A DNA stretch of 64,000 nt, taken from NCBI GenBank assembly GCA_016841245.1, contig JAENZN010000017.1:26413-90412 (forward strand), read 5' to 3'. Shown in pieces: positions 1 to 10,724 of this stretch (the first letter of the stretch is position 1; the number at the start of each line of letters is the position of its first letter). The position numbers and the translations under genes were made by a program. Origin of the DNA: Syntrophomonas sp. (GTDB lineage Bacteria; Bacillota; Syntrophomonadia; Syntrophomonadales; Syntrophomonadaceae). Under the pieces are notes generated by a model. That model was not told the DNA's origin and searched no databases. It saw only the letters and a list, made by a program, of their open reading frames with translations.

Positions 1-140
1 CTGCTTGAGTAAAAGAGTCCGGTTTCATAAAAAAATACTTACCCTTAAATAAAGAATATTTGACTGTGTTATAAAAATGTTGTAATTATTATATGGTTAG
101 CAAAAAATATTCTTGATCTAAGTTCTGGAGGTTTATAAAA

Positions 141-1940
141 TTGCAGGATAGAATCAGAAATTTTAGCATAATAGCTCACATAGATCATGGCAAATCCACC
201 TTGGCAGATCGCTTACTGCAGTTCACGGGTGCAATTAGTGCAAGAGAAATGCGGGAACAGTATCTGGATAAGATGGATCTGGAAAGGGAAAAAGGTATTA
301 CTATCAAGCTGCAGCCGGTTAGATTGAAATACCAGGCCAGGGATGAAAAGGAATATATACTTAACTTGATTGATACTCCCGGTCATGTGGATTTTTCCTA
401 TGAAGTATCCCGCAGCCTGGCGGCCTGTGAAGGAGCACTGCTGATTGTGGATGCTTCCCAGGGGATTGAAGCTCAAACCCTGGCCAATGTTTATATGGCC
501 ATGGAATTGAATCTGGAGATTATTGGCGTAGTTAACAAAATAGATTTACCTGGTGCTGAACCAGAAAAAGTTATGCAGGAAATGGAGGATGTCCTGGGGA
601 TTGACCACAGCGATATTATTCCTATATCGGCTAAAATGGGTTTAGGTATTGAAGAGGTTCTGGAAGCTATAGTAAATAAGATTCCAGCCCCTGCTGGTGA
701 TGAGAAGGGCCCATTACAAGCACTTATTTTTGATTCTTATTTTGATTCTTATAAAGGTGCTATATCTTATGTAAGGGTAGTGGCCGGGGAGGTTCGAAAA
801 GGTGACCTGATTATGATGATGGCCAGTGGCAAGCAGTTTGAAGTAAGTGAAATTGGGGTCATAAACCCTTATATGACCGAGGTGCAATCCTTGAAGGCAG
901 GTGAGGTGGGATACCTGGTAGCAGGGATTAAAAATGTCATAGACACCCGGGTGGGTGATACTATAACCGGAGCCAGGATGCCGGCTCCCAGGGCCTTGCC
1001 AGGTTATCAGGAAGTTAAACCTATGGTTTATTGTGGACTTTATCCCCTGGAGAACAATGATTTTGAAAAATTAAGAGATGCTTTAGACAAACTTAAGCTG
1101 AATGATGCATCCTTATTCTATGAACCTGAAAGTTCAGATGCTCTGGGCTTTGGTTTCCGCTGTGGATTTCTGGGACTACTGCATCTAGAGATCGTCAGGG
1201 AACGACTGGAGCGAGAATATGATTTGAGCCTTATGGCTACAGCTCCGGTGGTGGTGTATCGAATCCAGTTAACTGATGGCAGTGAGAAGGATGTACAAAA
1301 CCCTACCCACTGGCCGCCTGCTCAAAAAATACAGGCAGTGATGGAACCATATTATAAGGCTACCATTATGGTGCCCCATGAGTATGTGGGTACTATCATG
1401 GAACTGTGCCAGGAAAAACGGGGTACCTATATTAACATGGAATACCTGACTGCTCAGAGGGTAATAATTACCTATAAGCTGCCTCTGGCTGAAATTCTTT
1501 ATGATTTCTTCGATTTGATGAAATCACGAACCAAAGGTTATGCTTCCCTTGATTACGAATTGAGTGGTTATGAAATCTCTGATCTGGTTAAACTGGATGT
1601 TATGCTTAATGGGGAGGTGATCGATGCTTTAAGTTTCATAACTCATAAGGACAATTCCTATCAAAGAGCTCGATCTATCGCTCAGCGGCTTAGAAAAATT
1701 ATCCCCCGGCAGATGTATGAAGTAATTATTCAGGCTGCTATTGGCAGCAAGGTGATTGCCCGGGAAAACATTAAAGCTATGAGAAAAGATGTACTGGCCA
1801 AGTGTTATGGCGGAGATATTACTCGGAAGAAGAAACTGCTGGAGAAGCAGAAGGAAGGCAAGAAGAGGATGAAGCAGATCGGTCATATTGAAGTACCCAA
1901 AGATGCCTTTATGAGCGTAATGGATATTGAAAAAGAATAG
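141..1940 (+). CDS. lepA: Elongation factor 4 (LepA), ribosomal back-translocase GTPase
   Basis: Translational GTPase that acts on stalled or mistranslocated ribosomes. The 599-residue length is normal for LepA. Visible G motifs are AHIDHGKST (residues 12-20), DTPGH (78-82) and NKID (132-135). The C-terminal part has the LepA-specific lysine-rich end. The start is TTG, chosen because CTGGAGGT sits just upstream and the protein begins at the usual LepA N-terminus. LepA is commonly followed by hemW in Firmicutes; here an unrelated methyltransferase gene lies between them. Confidence 0.97.
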   Translation: MQDRIRNFSIIAHIDHGKSTLADRLLQFTGAISAREMREQYLDKMDLEREKGITIKLQPVRLKYQARDEKEYILNLIDTPGHVDFSYEVSRSLAACEGALLIVDASQGIEAQTLANVYMAMELNLEIIGVVNKIDLPGAEPEKVMQEMEDVLGIDHSDIIPISAKMGLGIEEVLEAIVNKIPAPAGDEKGPLQALIFDSYFDSYKGAISYVRVVAGEVRKGDLIMMMASGKQFEVSEIGVINPYMTEVQSLKAGEVGYLVAGIKNVIDTRVGDTITGARMPAPRALPGYQEVKPMVYCGLYPLENNDFEKLRDALDKLKLNDASLFYEPESSDALGFGFRCGFLGLLHLEIVRERLEREYDLSLMATAPVVVYRIQLTDGSEKDVQNPTHWPPAQKIQAVMEPYYKATIMVPHEYVGTIMELCQEKRGTYINMEYLTAQRVIITYKLPLAEILYDFFDLMKSRTKGYASLDYELSGYEISDLVKLDVMLNGEVIDALSFITHKDNSYQRARSIAQRLRKIIPRQMYEVIIQAAIGSKVIARENIKAMRKDVLAKCYGGDITRKKKLLEKQKEGKKRMKQIGHIEVPKDAFMSVMDIEKE

Positions 1941-2080
1941 GAATGTAATACCCCCCAATAATGGGCAGGGTGCATAAAGATGCAATAAGGACGTCAATAA
2001 AAATTAAATACTGCTGGAACAACATATTGATGGAACTTCTGTAACCTTTTGTATAGTATGTTTGAGGGGACAAATATTAT

Positions 2081-2983
2081 ATGGACATGAAAGCCAGCTT
2101 AACAAAATTTACTGAGATTACGAACCAACAATTTCAGGAAAATTCATTCAAGAATTTATTTTGTACAGTAGAAGATCAGTTCCATTTTAATTCAACTACC
2201 GTAAAGGCAATTCAACTGCTTGATGGGCAATTAAACAATCTTTCAAGTGAAGATAAAGAAGCCTTATTGCTGGATTATATAAATGGATTTGTCAGAACAT
2301 TTTATCAGATAGATCCCTATACAAATTTTAGCAATGAAGACAAATCAATTATGAAGCAAATTTATTTATTGTTGCTTCGCGATATTATTAATAAATTTCC
2401 AATTGAAAAAATCGAAAAAAGGCATTATGAGAGGATTCGCTGGTTAATAAAAAAGACAAATCCAGCCATTTATCAAATTAATAACAATTCAAATATCAAG
2501 GCTAAACATTTTGTGTGTGCCGAATATTCTTCTGCATTTCAATTAGATCTGCTAAGTATTGATAAGCGTTTTCTGATTGAGCCAATATTAGATATTGGTT
2601 GTGGAAAACACGGATATTTAGTTGAATATTTTAGGGCACAGCATTTAGAAGCATATGGAATAGACTGCTTAAAGAAAAATAGTCATTATTTTTATAACTG
2701 TAACTGGCTTGAATTTTCATATGGCCATAAAAAATGGGGAACGATTATTTCACATCTCTCTTTTAACAGCCATTTTCTTCATCATTATCTGCAGAATAAT
2801 GGTTTGGATATTGTATATGCGCAAACGTATATGAGAATATTAGAGTCACTTATTCCAGGAGGGAGTTGGATTTATACGCCCGCTGTCCCTTTTATAGAAA
2901 ATTTATTGCCACTAGAAGAATATATTGTTAATCGAACATGGATAGGCGCGGACTTTTATAAGACTATTATTACCAAATTATAA
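2081..2983 (+). CDS. Putative class I SAM-dependent methyltransferase-like protein
   Basis: Function not recognised. Residues 168-180 contain a glycine-rich motif I (DIGCGKHG, from residue 171) typical of class I S-adenosylmethionine methyltransferases. The N-terminal ~150 residues are helical and match no family I can name, and nothing indicates the substrate. The start ATG has GAGGGGA about 12 bases upstream. The gene is more AT-rich and less biased in codon use than its neighbours lepA and hemW, which are usually adjacent, so it looks like an insertion by transfer. It may act on a peptide or small molecule; this is a guess. Confidence 0.6.
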   Translation: MDMKASLTKFTEITNQQFQENSFKNLFCTVEDQFHFNSTTVKAIQLLDGQLNNLSSEDKEALLLDYINGFVRTFYQIDPYTNFSNEDKSIMKQIYLLLLRDIINKFPIEKIEKRHYERIRWLIKKTNPAIYQINNNSNIKAKHFVCAEYSSAFQLDLLSIDKRFLIEPILDIGCGKHGYLVEYFRAQHLEAYGIDCLKKNSHYFYNCNWLEFSYGHKKWGTIISHLSFNSHFLHHYLQNNGLDIVYAQTYMRILESLIPGGSWIYTPAVPFIENLLPLEEYIVNRTWIGADFYKTIITKL

Positions 2984-3059
2984 AATATTTAATGTATCAG
3001 GATCAGGAGGTTATGCTTTGTTAGTTGTTTTATGATTACAGATGAAATGAGGCAGGTTT

Positions 3060-4226
3060 GTGATGGCAGTGTCGGGTGAACTTGTAAACAGGGGGTTATA
3101 CATACACATACCCTTTTGTATTAAAAAATGCAGTTATTGTGACTTCTATTCTATGCCCGCTGGTTCTTCAGGGATGCTAAAACGATATGTAAAGGCAGTG
3201 CAAAAGGAGTTAGAAATTAAAGCAGCATCTTTAGCCGATAAGCGGATGAAAACAGTGTATGCAGGTGGCGGAACACCAAGTATATTGGCAGGCGAGGAAC
3301 TAAAAAGCATTATCGATGCGGTTAGAGAATACCTGGACCTGGATGATAATGCTGAGATTTCCCTGGAAGCTAACCCTGCTACTCTGGACGCTGGTAAGTT
3401 GAAGGCCATTCGCAAGGCTGGTTTTAACCGGATATCCCTTGGGGTTCAAAGTTTCCAGGATGATGATTTGCATATCCTGGGTCGGTCTCATAATGCCCGT
3501 GATGCTGTTAACACTATAAAGGTCATACAGGACAGTGGGATAAGCAATTATAATCTTGATTTAATTTATGGAATACCGGGGCAAACTATAAGCAAATGGG
3601 AGGAAACTCTCGGAATTGCTTTAGAACTAGAACCTGCTCATTTGTCCGTATATCTGCTGCAGTTGGATGAGAATACCCCGTTAGCAGTGGATATCGGAAA
3701 AGGCCGTTTCCAGTTGACCGGGGAAGATAGCGAAGCTCAGATGTATGATATGGGCATTGATATGATCGAGCAAGGAGGTTTTGAACAATACGAAATCTCA
3801 AATTTTGCCCGCCCGGGTTATGAGTGTCAGCATAATCTGATATACTGGAAGGCTAGGGAATATATGGGGATAGGTGCTGGTGCAGTTAGCTTTACTGATA
3901 AACGACGCTATATTAATAAGAAGGATTTAAACCATTATTTATGGGCGCTGGATAAGGGCAGAGCGTCTGAAGTGGAAGAACTGGAAAATATGATGGATCA
4001 GCAAGAGTTAGTGGCCGATGCGATTATCTTGGGACTTAGAATGTGCGACGGTATTAACCTGGAACAATTCGATTTTAGGTATGGCATAAAAATATTAGAT
4101 TACTATAAAGATATAATAGAAAAATATATAGATAGGGGTCTGTTAAATATAAGCAAAGGCCAGCTCAGGTTTACCAGAAGAGCATATTTTATTTCCAATG
4201 AGGTTCTTTGCCACTTTACTGCTTGA
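3060..4226 (+). CDS. hemW: Radical SAM heme chaperone/coproporphyrinogen III oxidase-like protein HemW
   Basis: Oxygen-independent coproporphyrinogen-oxidase-like radical SAM protein. HemW proteins deliver heme and generally lack true HemN activity. The CxxxCxxC cluster motif is at residues 20-27 within HIPFCIKKCSYCDF, followed by the GGGTPS SAM-binding segment. The 388-residue length fits HemW. The start is GTG at 3060, or ATG at 3063 one codon later; ribosome-site evidence does not decide between them. It lies directly upstream of the hrcA promoter, its usual Firmicute position. Confidence 0.93.
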   Translation: MMAVSGELVNRGLYIHIPFCIKKCSYCDFYSMPAGSSGMLKRYVKAVQKELEIKAASLADKRMKTVYAGGGTPSILAGEELKSIIDAVREYLDLDDNAEISLEANPATLDAGKLKAIRKAGFNRISLGVQSFQDDDLHILGRSHNARDAVNTIKVIQDSGISNYNLDLIYGIPGQTISKWEETLGIALELEPAHLSVYLLQLDENTPLAVDIGKGRFQLTGEDSEAQMYDMGIDMIEQGGFEQYEISNFARPGYECQHNLIYWKAREYMGIGAGAVSFTDKRRYINKKDLNHYLWALDKGRASEVEELENMMDQQELVADAIILGLRMCDGINLEQFDFRYGIKILDYYKDIIEKYIDRGLLNISKGQLRFTRRAYFISNEVLCHFTA

Positions 4227-4235
4227 TTTAGAGGC

Positions 4236-4264
4236 TTGACAATACGTACTGCAGGTGATATTTT
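4236..4264 (+). promoter_or_regulatory. Sigma-A promoter of the hrcA heat-shock operon
   Basis: A perfect -35 TTGACA (4236-4241) is followed after 17 bases by TATTTT (4259-4264). It lies between the end of hemW and the CIRCE element and would start transcription just before the operator. Confidence 0.75.
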
Positions 4265-4278
4265 TTAATAAACACTGA

Positions 4279-4305
4279 TTAGCACTCAATCACTGAGAGT
4301 GCTAA
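4279..4305 (+). promoter_or_regulatory. CIRCE operator (HrcA binding site)
   Basis: A perfect inverted repeat, TTAGCACTC-N9-GAGTGCTAA, identical to the CIRCE consensus. It sits just downstream of the promoter and just before hrcA, so HrcA should autoregulate the whole hrcA-chaperonin-grpE-dnaK-dnaJ operon. Confidence 0.98.
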
Positions 4306-4321
4306 CAGGCTGGTGAAAAAT

Positions 4322-5350
4322 ATGAGCTTGGATACCAGAAAAAGCAAAATATTAGAATCAATTATCCGGGATTATGTTGAAACTGCCGAACCGGTGGGAT
4401 CACGTTCGGTAGTGAGGAAACATAATCTGAGGATAAGTGCGGCTACGGTTCGGAATGAAATGGCTGATCTGGAGGAGATGGGATATCTGGAGCAGCCCCA
4501 TACTTCTGCGGGCAGAATACCATCAGAAATGGGTTTCAGGTATTATGTTGATTGTATGATGCAAAAGGAGACTTTGGATGATTCTGAGTTGGAAATACTG
4601 CACAAGATATTAAATGAAAATATAGGCGAATGGAGCGATATTGTTAGTAAAGTGGGTAGTTTTCTATCTCAGGTAACTAATTATGCTTCCTTCGTAATTG
4701 TTCCATCCATAAAACTGAGTGAGTTTAAGAATATTCAAATTATCCCTATTACCGATGGAAAAGCAATGTTGCTGGTAGTAACCGATGTAGGTGTGTTGAT
4801 GCATCGTAGAATTGATGTTCCATCCTCCATTTCCAGTAATGAACTGCAGCTGATAGGGAAGGCATTCACCCGAGTTTTATCGGGAACCAGGCTGGATGAA
4901 ATGAGACGGAATGAATTAAAAGCCCTGCGAGAAGATCTGAAAAACCGCAGAAAAGTTATTGATAAGGTACTGGAAGCGGTTGATGTTATGATGCAGGGTT
5001 CCCGGGACGAAAGTGTTGTCATAAACGGTGCGTTGAACATATTAAATGAACCAGAATTTAAGGATATGGATAAGTTAAAACGTATATTAACCATTCTAGA
5101 AGAGGACATATTATTAAAACAGATTATTCCCGAGAAAATAAGCGAGGATGTAAATATTACTATTGGTAAAGAAAACAAAGCTGAAGATATACAGGAGATG
5201 AGTCTGGTTGTAGCCGGGTATAATAACTTCGGTGAAATGGGTAAAATAGGGGTTATTGGACCGGTTAGAATGGAATATTGGAAAGCAGCCGGAACGGTTG
5301 AATCGCTCCGCAACATCCTGGATCAGTTATTAAGTAAAAAATATTTTTAA
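4322..5350 (+). CDS. hrcA: Heat-inducible transcription repressor HrcA
   Basis: Repressor that binds CIRCE and releases it when chaperonin is titrated by unfolded protein. An N-terminal winged helix (roughly residues 1-75, containing [19 protein letters not shown]) is followed by the GAF-like HrcA dimerisation domain. The length of about 342 residues is normal. ATG 4322 was chosen because GGTGA lies at correct spacing; GTG 4313 is a possible alternative. It is the first gene of the heat-shock operon, 17 bases after its operator. Confidence 0.96.
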   Translation: MSLDTRKSKILESIIRDYVETAEPVGSRSVVRKHNLRISAATVRNEMADLEEMGYLEQPHTSAGRIPSEMGFRYYVDCMMQKETLDDSELEILHKILNENIGEWSDIVSKVGSFLSQVTNYASFVIVPSIKLSEFKNIQIIPITDGKAMLLVVTDVGVLMHRRIDVPSSISSNELQLIGKAFTRVLSGTRLDEMRRNELKALREDLKNRRKVIDKVLEAVDVMMQGSRDESVVINGALNILNEPEFKDMDKLKRILTILEEDILLKQIIPEKISEDVNITIGKENKAEDIQEMSLVVAGYNNFGEMGKIGVIGPVRMEYWKAAGTVESLRNILDQLLSKKYF

Positions 5351-5376
5351 CGACTGATAATGTCAAGGAGGAATTA

Positions 5377-6942
5377 ATGTCTGATCATCTGCTTACCGGT
5401 CATCAGGAAGTGGAGGAAAATTTTCGGACTCTGCTTAATAACACCAACGCAGCCCAGGCAGTGTCACGGGTGGTTGAAGGAACTATCGGTCCCAAGGGAC
5501 TTGACGTTATGCTCATTGATAACTTTGGTGGTATAGCGGTTAGCAATGACGGCCTCACCATATTGAAGTTGATGGAAGTTAATCATCCAGTTGCTCGAAT
5601 GATTATCAGTGCCGTTAAATCACAGCAGTCAGAAGTGGGTGATGGTACTACAACTACTGCTATATTAGCCGGTTCCCTTATTGCCGAGGGATCGGCCCGT
5701 ATTTTAAAAGGAGTACCCGTTAGTTCACTGGTTGATGGTATTCAAAAAGGTATAAAAGAGGCTATTCGGCTGATTAATGAAGCTACCGTTCATATTTCAT
5801 CTTTAGACAATAAGTATTTATTCGATACTGCAGTAATTGCAGGAAGGGGATATGAGGATATAGCCAGGCTGGTAGTGGCAGGCGCCAGTTTAAACGGGAT
5901 GGAGAAATTGCTGCATCCGGTTTATAAATTGGCCGATGCGGTTGTATCTAGTGAAGCAGCAGCAGATAGGGTATTTAACGGGGTCATTATTAATAAGGAA
6001 CCCATAAATATGCATATACTGCCGGAATATATTGGCAATCCAGTTATCATGGTTATTAATGATGCACTTGGACCTGGTAAAATAGATAATGATGCTTTGA
6101 AAACCGACAGCGGCTTCAAACATTATATGCAATCCCGAGATATCTATGAAAATAATCTTCAGAAGATAGGAGATTCCGGTGTTAATCTGGTTGTGGTTGA
6201 CCGGGGTATTGACGATACAGCCGAAGAATTTTTCAGCCGATCCGGTATAGCAGCAGTTCAAAGAGTATCATCCCGTGAAATGGATGACTTATGCAGGCAC
6301 ACGGGAGCTCAAAAACTCAAAAGATGTACACTGGATGAAAGTATTGAAAAGGTTAACCAATATACCGGCTGCGCCAGACAGGTCTGGTTTGACAAAAAAA
6401 ACCGGCAGGTATGTATTTATGATGGCAGAGGAGAGAGTTTTGCTACCATATTAATAGGGGCTTCTACCAGAGAAGCGGCAGAGGAGAGAGAACGTATTGC
6501 TCAAGATGCAGCTGCTGCTGTACAGGCGGCGGTGCAGGGGGGTATAGTTGCAGGGGGAGGAACTTTGGAGGTTTGGCTGGCCGAAAGACTTCAAGAGTTA
6601 GCTGATCATGAGGAGGGTTTAAGTTCCTATGGTATTTACTGTGTAAGTGAAGCTCTAAAAAGACCCTTTTTGTGTATGGCTGCCAATGCAGGATTAAATC
6701 CTCTTAAGAAAATGGGGGATGTGATTACCGCCCAGAAAGAAGCAGGCAGCTCTTCCATTTCCATAGATTACAGTTCAGAACAATTGATAGATGCTTTTGA
6801 AAAAGGAATAGTTGATCCCGCCGGGGTTAAAATTAACGCGCTAAAAACAGCTGGAGAAGTGGCTGCAGCAGTTTTGCGGATTAATATGATTATTAAAATG
6901 CAAAGTGATAAAGGTAGTTTAGATAATAATCTAATGAATTGA
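5377..6942 (+). CDS. Group III (archaeal-like) chaperonin
   Basis: ATP-dependent folding chaperonin of the thermosome/CCT-related type rather than GroEL. The equatorial motifs match group II/III: TIGPKGLDVML near the N-terminus, SNDGLTILK, and GDGTTTT (88-94) with the catalytic aspartate. The GAGTT of GroEL is absent. At 521 residues it is slightly shorter than thermosome subunits. Placement between hrcA and grpE matches the known position of Group III chaperonins in the dnaK operon of Carboxydothermus and relatives. A GroEL/GroES pair, if present, is outside the window. Start ATG has AAGGAGGAA upstream. Confidence 0.9.
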   Translation: MSDHLLTGHQEVEENFRTLLNNTNAAQAVSRVVEGTIGPKGLDVMLIDNFGGIAVSNDGLTILKLMEVNHPVARMIISAVKSQQSEVGDGTTTTAILAGSLIAEGSARILKGVPVSSLVDGIQKGIKEAIRLINEATVHISSLDNKYLFDTAVIAGRGYEDIARLVVAGASLNGMEKLLHPVYKLADAVVSSEAAADRVFNGVIINKEPINMHILPEYIGNPVIMVINDALGPGKIDNDALKTDSGFKHYMQSRDIYENNLQKIGDSGVNLVVVDRGIDDTAEEFFSRSGIAAVQRVSSREMDDLCRHTGAQKLKRCTLDESIEKVNQYTGCARQVWFDKKNRQVCIYDGRGESFATILIGASTREAAEERERIAQDAAAAVQAAVQGGIVAGGGTLEVWLAERLQELADHEEGLSSYGIYCVSEALKRPFLCMAANAGLNPLKKMGDVITAQKEAGSSSISIDYSSEQLIDAFEKGIVDPAGVKINALKTAGEVAAAVLRINMIIKMQSDKGSLDNNLMN

Positions 6943-6952
6943 GGTGATATTC

Positions 6953-7501
6953 TTGGATGATAAAAAGTTTGATTTTACTGCCGGTGAAGTGAATGCTTCC
7001 AGCAGCAGTGAGGATAGGCAAGAAGTGATTGAGAATGGACAGGAACAGCTGCAAGAGGAGATCAGCCAACTGAAAGAAGAAATAAAGACCACTAATGAAA
7101 TGTATCTCCGAGCTCTAGCTGAAGCGGATAACATCAGAAAAAGATCCGCCCGGGAACGAGAAGAATATGTCAAATTTGCAGCTCTGCCTCTGGTGAAAAA
7201 AATGCTGGCGGTAATAGATGATTTAGAAAGAGCTCTTAGTATGTATAACCCCAAACAGGATCCTGAAGTGCTGGTAAAAGGTGTGGAAATGATACATACC
7301 AGACTAAAAGAAATAGTTGAACAGGAAGGAGCCGAGGCTCTGTATGTAGTCGGTAAACCATTTGACCCCCAGTATCATCAACCACTGTCCATAGAACAAA
7401 ACAGCAACTATCCGGAAAATACTGTTATTGAAGAACTGCAGAAGGGCTACACAATGCATGGCAGGGTTATAAGACCGAGCCTGGTTAAGGTTAGTAATTA
7501 A
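6953..7501 (+). CDS. grpE: Nucleotide exchange factor GrpE
   Basis: Co-chaperone that ejects ADP from DnaK. A long N-terminal coiled coil (residues ~20-75) precedes the GrpE beta domain ending in GYTMHGRVIRPSLVKVS, the family signature. TTG 6953 is preferred because GAGGTGA (6941-6947) is correctly spaced for it; GTG 6944 lies inside that site. It begins 10 bases after the chaperonin stop and is co-transcribed with it. Confidence 0.96.
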   Translation: MDDKKFDFTAGEVNASSSSEDRQEVIENGQEQLQEEISQLKEEIKTTNEMYLRALAEADNIRKRSAREREEYVKFAALPLVKKMLAVIDDLERALSMYNPKQDPEVLVKGVEMIHTRLKEIVEQEGAEALYVVGKPFDPQYHQPLSIEQNSNYPENTVIEELQKGYTMHGRVIRPSLVKVSN

Positions 7502-7556
7502 AGCAGATTGCTTTAAGTTAATAAATACATTTATATAGATTTTGGAGGTGTTGATA

Positions 7557-9371
7557 ATGAGCAGGGTTGTTGGAATAGACTTGGGAACAACCAATTCTTG
7601 TATTGCTGTTATGGAAGGTAAAGAGGCAAATGTTATCACTAATGCAGAGGGAGAACGCACTACTCCTTCAGTAGTCGGTTTTTCTAAAACAGGTGAAAGA
7701 CTAGTAGGCAGGGTAGCCAGGCGACAGGCGATAACCAACCCGGAAAGGACCATTGTATCAATTAAAAGAAAAATGGGTACTGATTATAGTGTTCAAATAG
7801 ATCAGAAAAAGTATTCGCCTCAAGAAATTTCGGCTATGATATTACAAAAGCTCAAGGCTGACGCTGAGGCCTATCTGGGAGCAAAGATTACCCAGGCCGT
7901 AATAACGGTGCCGGCTTACTTTACCGATTCGCAGCGCCAGGCCACTAAAGATGCAGGTAAGATTGCCGGGCTGGAGGTATTGAGAATAATCAATGAACCA
8001 ACTGCGGCTGCCCTGGCTTATGGATTGGATAAAGAGAATATGCAGACCATACTGGTCTTTGATTTGGGCGGTGGTACCTTTGATGTATCGATTTTGGAAA
8101 TAGGAGACGGTGTTTTTGAGGTTAAAGCTACCAGTGGGAATAATCGTCTGGGTGGGGATGACTTTGATGATAAAATCATCAACTGGCTGGTGGAAGAATT
8201 TAAGAAAGATAATGGCGTAGATTTGAAAAATGATAAAATGGCCATGCATAGATTAAAAGAAGCTGCCGAAAAAGCAAAGCATGAGCTTTCCGGGGTAATG
8301 AGCACGGATATCAATATACCCTATATTACAGCTACTCAGGAAGGCCCTATGCATCTGGAACGGACTTTAACCAGAGCGAGATTTGACGAGATGACTGCCG
8401 ACCTGGTAGAAAAAACTATGGGTCCTACCCGGCAGGCCATGAAAGATTCGGGGTTGAAACCAGAACAAATTGATAAAATAATTTTGGTAGGCGGTTCTAC
8501 TCGGATACCGGCGGTACAGGATGCGGTGAAAAATTTTATCGGCAAAGAACCCTTTAAAGGTATAAACCCGGATGAAGTAGTAGCGGTAGGAGCAGCAATA
8601 CAGGCCGGCGTTCTGTCCGGTGAAGTAACAGATGTGGTATTACTGGATGTAACCCCGTTATCACTGGGGATAGAGACTCTGGGGGGTGTATTTACCAGAA
8701 TTATTGAAAGAAATACTACCATCCCAACCTCTAAAAGCCAGATTTTTACAACTGCTGCTGATAATCAACCTTCGGTAGATGTTCATGTACTGCAGGGGGA
8801 AAGGAAAATGGCTGGGGGCAATGTAACCTTGGGTCGCTTTCAGTTAACCGGTATACCGCCTGCTCCCCGGGGATTACCTCAAATCGAAGTTAAATTTGAT
8901 ATTGATGTAAATGGTATAGTTAATGTTACCGCTAAAGATCTGGCTACCAACAAAGAACAGACCATAACCATTACTTCATCGGGCGGTTTAAAAGATGAAG
9001 ATATAGAACGTATGGTAAAAGATGCGGAGAAATTTGCGGAAGAGGATGAAAAACGCCTGGAAGAGATTGAAGCCAGGAATGCTGCGGATAGTTTAATATA
9101 CCAGAGTGACAAAACCATAAAAGAAAACCCTGATAAAATAGATGATGAATTAAAGAATGAATTGGAAGCAGCTAGAGATGATCTTAAGAAAGCGCTGGAA
9201 GGAGACGATATTGAGAATATAAAGTCTTCTACAGAAGCATTAACCCAGGTAATTTACAAAGTCAGTGCTAAATTATATGAAAATGCCAATCCGCAATCAG
9301 AGGGAGATGGCGGAGCAACTGAGGGAGATGTATTTGATGCCGATTACGATGTTACTGATGACGAAAAATAA
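7557..9371 (+). CDS. dnaK: Molecular chaperone DnaK (Hsp70)
   Basis: Hsp70 ATPase. The N-terminal [10 protein letters not shown] phosphate loop, the [12 protein letters not shown] phosphate-2 motif and the [10 protein letters not shown] adenosine motif are present, then a substrate-binding domain and an acidic C-terminal tail. About 604 residues. ATG 7557 with GGAGGTG (7544-7550) is the clear start. The Gram-positive-type deletion in the ATPase domain fits a Firmicute. Works with GrpE upstream and DnaJ downstream. Confidence 0.98.
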   Translation: MSRVVGIDLGTTNSCIAVMEGKEANVITNAEGERTTPSVVGFSKTGERLVGRVARRQAITNPERTIVSIKRKMGTDYSVQIDQKKYSPQEISAMILQKLKADAEAYLGAKITQAVITVPAYFTDSQRQATKDAGKIAGLEVLRIINEPTAAALAYGLDKENMQTILVFDLGGGTFDVSILEIGDGVFEVKATSGNNRLGGDDFDDKIINWLVEEFKKDNGVDLKNDKMAMHRLKEAAEKAKHELSGVMSTDINIPYITATQEGPMHLERTLTRARFDEMTADLVEKTMGPTRQAMKDSGLKPEQIDKIILVGGSTRIPAVQDAVKNFIGKEPFKGINPDEVVAVGAAIQAGVLSGEVTDVVLLDVTPLSLGIETLGGVFTRIIERNTTIPTSKSQIFTTAADNQPSVDVHVLQGERKMAGGNVTLGRFQLTGIPPAPRGLPQIEVKFDIDVNGIVNVTAKDLATNKEQTITITSSGGLKDEDIERMVKDAEKFAEEDEKRLEEIEARNAADSLIYQSDKTIKENPDKIDDELKNELEAARDDLKKALEGDDIENIKSSTEALTQVIYKVSAKLYENANPQSEGDGGATEGDVFDADYDVTDDEK

Positions 9372-9521
9372 ATTTTGGATGTAAATACCGCGTGTACAGA
9401 GTATAATATTAAAATAAGTATTTTAAATCTGGGTTCAGTTTTAGTATTTAACACAGTATTAATACGCTTGGTATGCCTATAATACCGAGACTGTGAAGAT
9501 ATAAAAACAGGAGAGTATTAT

Positions 9522-9552
9522 AAACCCGGAAGCAGCAATTGCTTCCGGGTTT
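9522..9552 (+). terminator. Perfect 13-bp hairpin between dnaK and dnaJ
   Basis: AAACCCGGAAGCA (9522-9534) and its exact complement (9540-9552) enclose a 5-base loop. Only a TTT run ends the stem, so it could be a weak attenuator, a processing site or an mRNA stabiliser that sets different DnaK and DnaJ levels. The dnaJ ribosome site follows directly. Confidence 0.6.
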
Positions 9553-9577
9553 ACCCGGCTTAGGAAGGTGGAGAGAA

Positions 9578-10714
9578 ATGTCTTCTAAACGTGATTTATA
9601 TGAGATCCTGCAGATATCAAAGGATGCTTCTGCGGAAGATATCAAGAGGGCATATAGAAAAATGGCCAGAAAATATCATCCTGATGTTAATCGGGAAGAA
9701 AATGCAGCGGAAAAATTCAAAGAAATCAGTGATGCCTACGAAATCTTAAGTGATCCTCAGAAACGAGACACTTACGATCGTTTTGGTTATGATGCTTTTG
9801 ATCCGACCAGGAATGCAGGGGCAGGAGGGTTTGGAGGATTCGACCCTAATGACCTGGGTGGTTTCGGTGACATTTTTGATATGTTTTTTGGCAGCAGTGG
9901 AGCTGGGCGCAGGAACAAGAACGCACCGAGACGAGGGGCTGATAAGGAATTTCGTCTGGATATAGACTTTGAAGATGCGGTCTTTGGTTTGGAGAAAGAA
10001 ATCGAAATTAACCGGGTTGAAAAATGCGAAAAATGTAATGGAAGTGGAGCAGAACCTGGTTCTAAGATAAAAGACTGTCCGGAATGTAAGGGGAGTGGCC
10101 AGGTCAGAAGTGTTCAAAGTACCCCGTTTGGCCGTTTTGAGACGGTTAAAACCTGCAGCCGTTGTCGAGGTGAGGGCCGAGTGATAGAAAAACCTTGCTC
10201 AGTATGCAGGGGAAATGGGCAGGTTCGAAAACCTCGCAAAATAAATCTGCGCATACCAGCAGGTATTGATACAGGTTCCAGATTAAGGGTGCAGGGTGAA
10301 GGAGAACATGGACAACGAGGGGGTCCTGCTGGAGACTTGTATATAACCATTGTAGTAAGACCTCATGCAGATTTTAAGCGGGAAGGGTATACCTTGATAA
10401 CAAATTTAGAAATAAATTTTGTGCAAGCAGCTCTGGGTATCGATATAGAAATTCCTTTGTTGGGAGGGGCGAGTTACAATCTGCATATACCTGAAGGGAC
10501 CCAGCCCGGTACCATACTGACGGTTAAGAGCAAAGGAGTACCTTATTTAAATGGACATCGCCAGGGGGATTTGAAAGTTATTATCGATGTAGTTATACCT
10601 ACCAAGCTGGACAAAAGACAGAAGGAACTGCTGGCCTCTTTTTATGATGAGGAAGAAGAGGCTAAAACTGGTAAAAAAGGCTTATTCGATAAATTCAAAG
10701 ATGCCATGGGATAG
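9578..10714 (+). CDS. dnaJ: Molecular chaperone DnaJ (Hsp40, type I)
   Basis: Stimulates the DnaK ATPase and delivers substrates. An N-terminal J domain contains HPD in YHPDVN, followed by a Gly/Phe-rich stretch and four CxxCxGxG zinc repeats (CEKCNGSG, CPECKGSG, CSRCRGEG, CSVCRGNG), then the C-terminal substrate domain. About 378 residues. ATG 9578 is chosen for its AAGGTGGAG site and because the J domain begins immediately after it. Confidence 0.97.
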   Translation: MSSKRDLYEILQISKDASAEDIKRAYRKMARKYHPDVNREENAAEKFKEISDAYEILSDPQKRDTYDRFGYDAFDPTRNAGAGGFGGFDPNDLGGFGDIFDMFFGSSGAGRRNKNAPRRGADKEFRLDIDFEDAVFGLEKEIEINRVEKCEKCNGSGAEPGSKIKDCPECKGSGQVRSVQSTPFGRFETVKTCSRCRGEGRVIEKPCSVCRGNGQVRKPRKINLRIPAGIDTGSRLRVQGEGEHGQRGGPAGDLYITIVVRPHADFKREGYTLITNLEINFVQAALGIDIEIPLLGGASYNLHIPEGTQPGTILTVKSKGVPYLNGHRQGDLKVIIDVVIPTKLDKRQKELLASFYDEEEEAKTGKKGLFDKFKDAMG

Positions 10715-10724
10715 GGGGGAGTAA

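Noticed and set aside
4735..5316. 193-codon open frame antisense to hrcA
   Set aside because: No ribosome site, serine-rich composition typical of a codon-bias shadow, and fully inside a clear hrcA gene.
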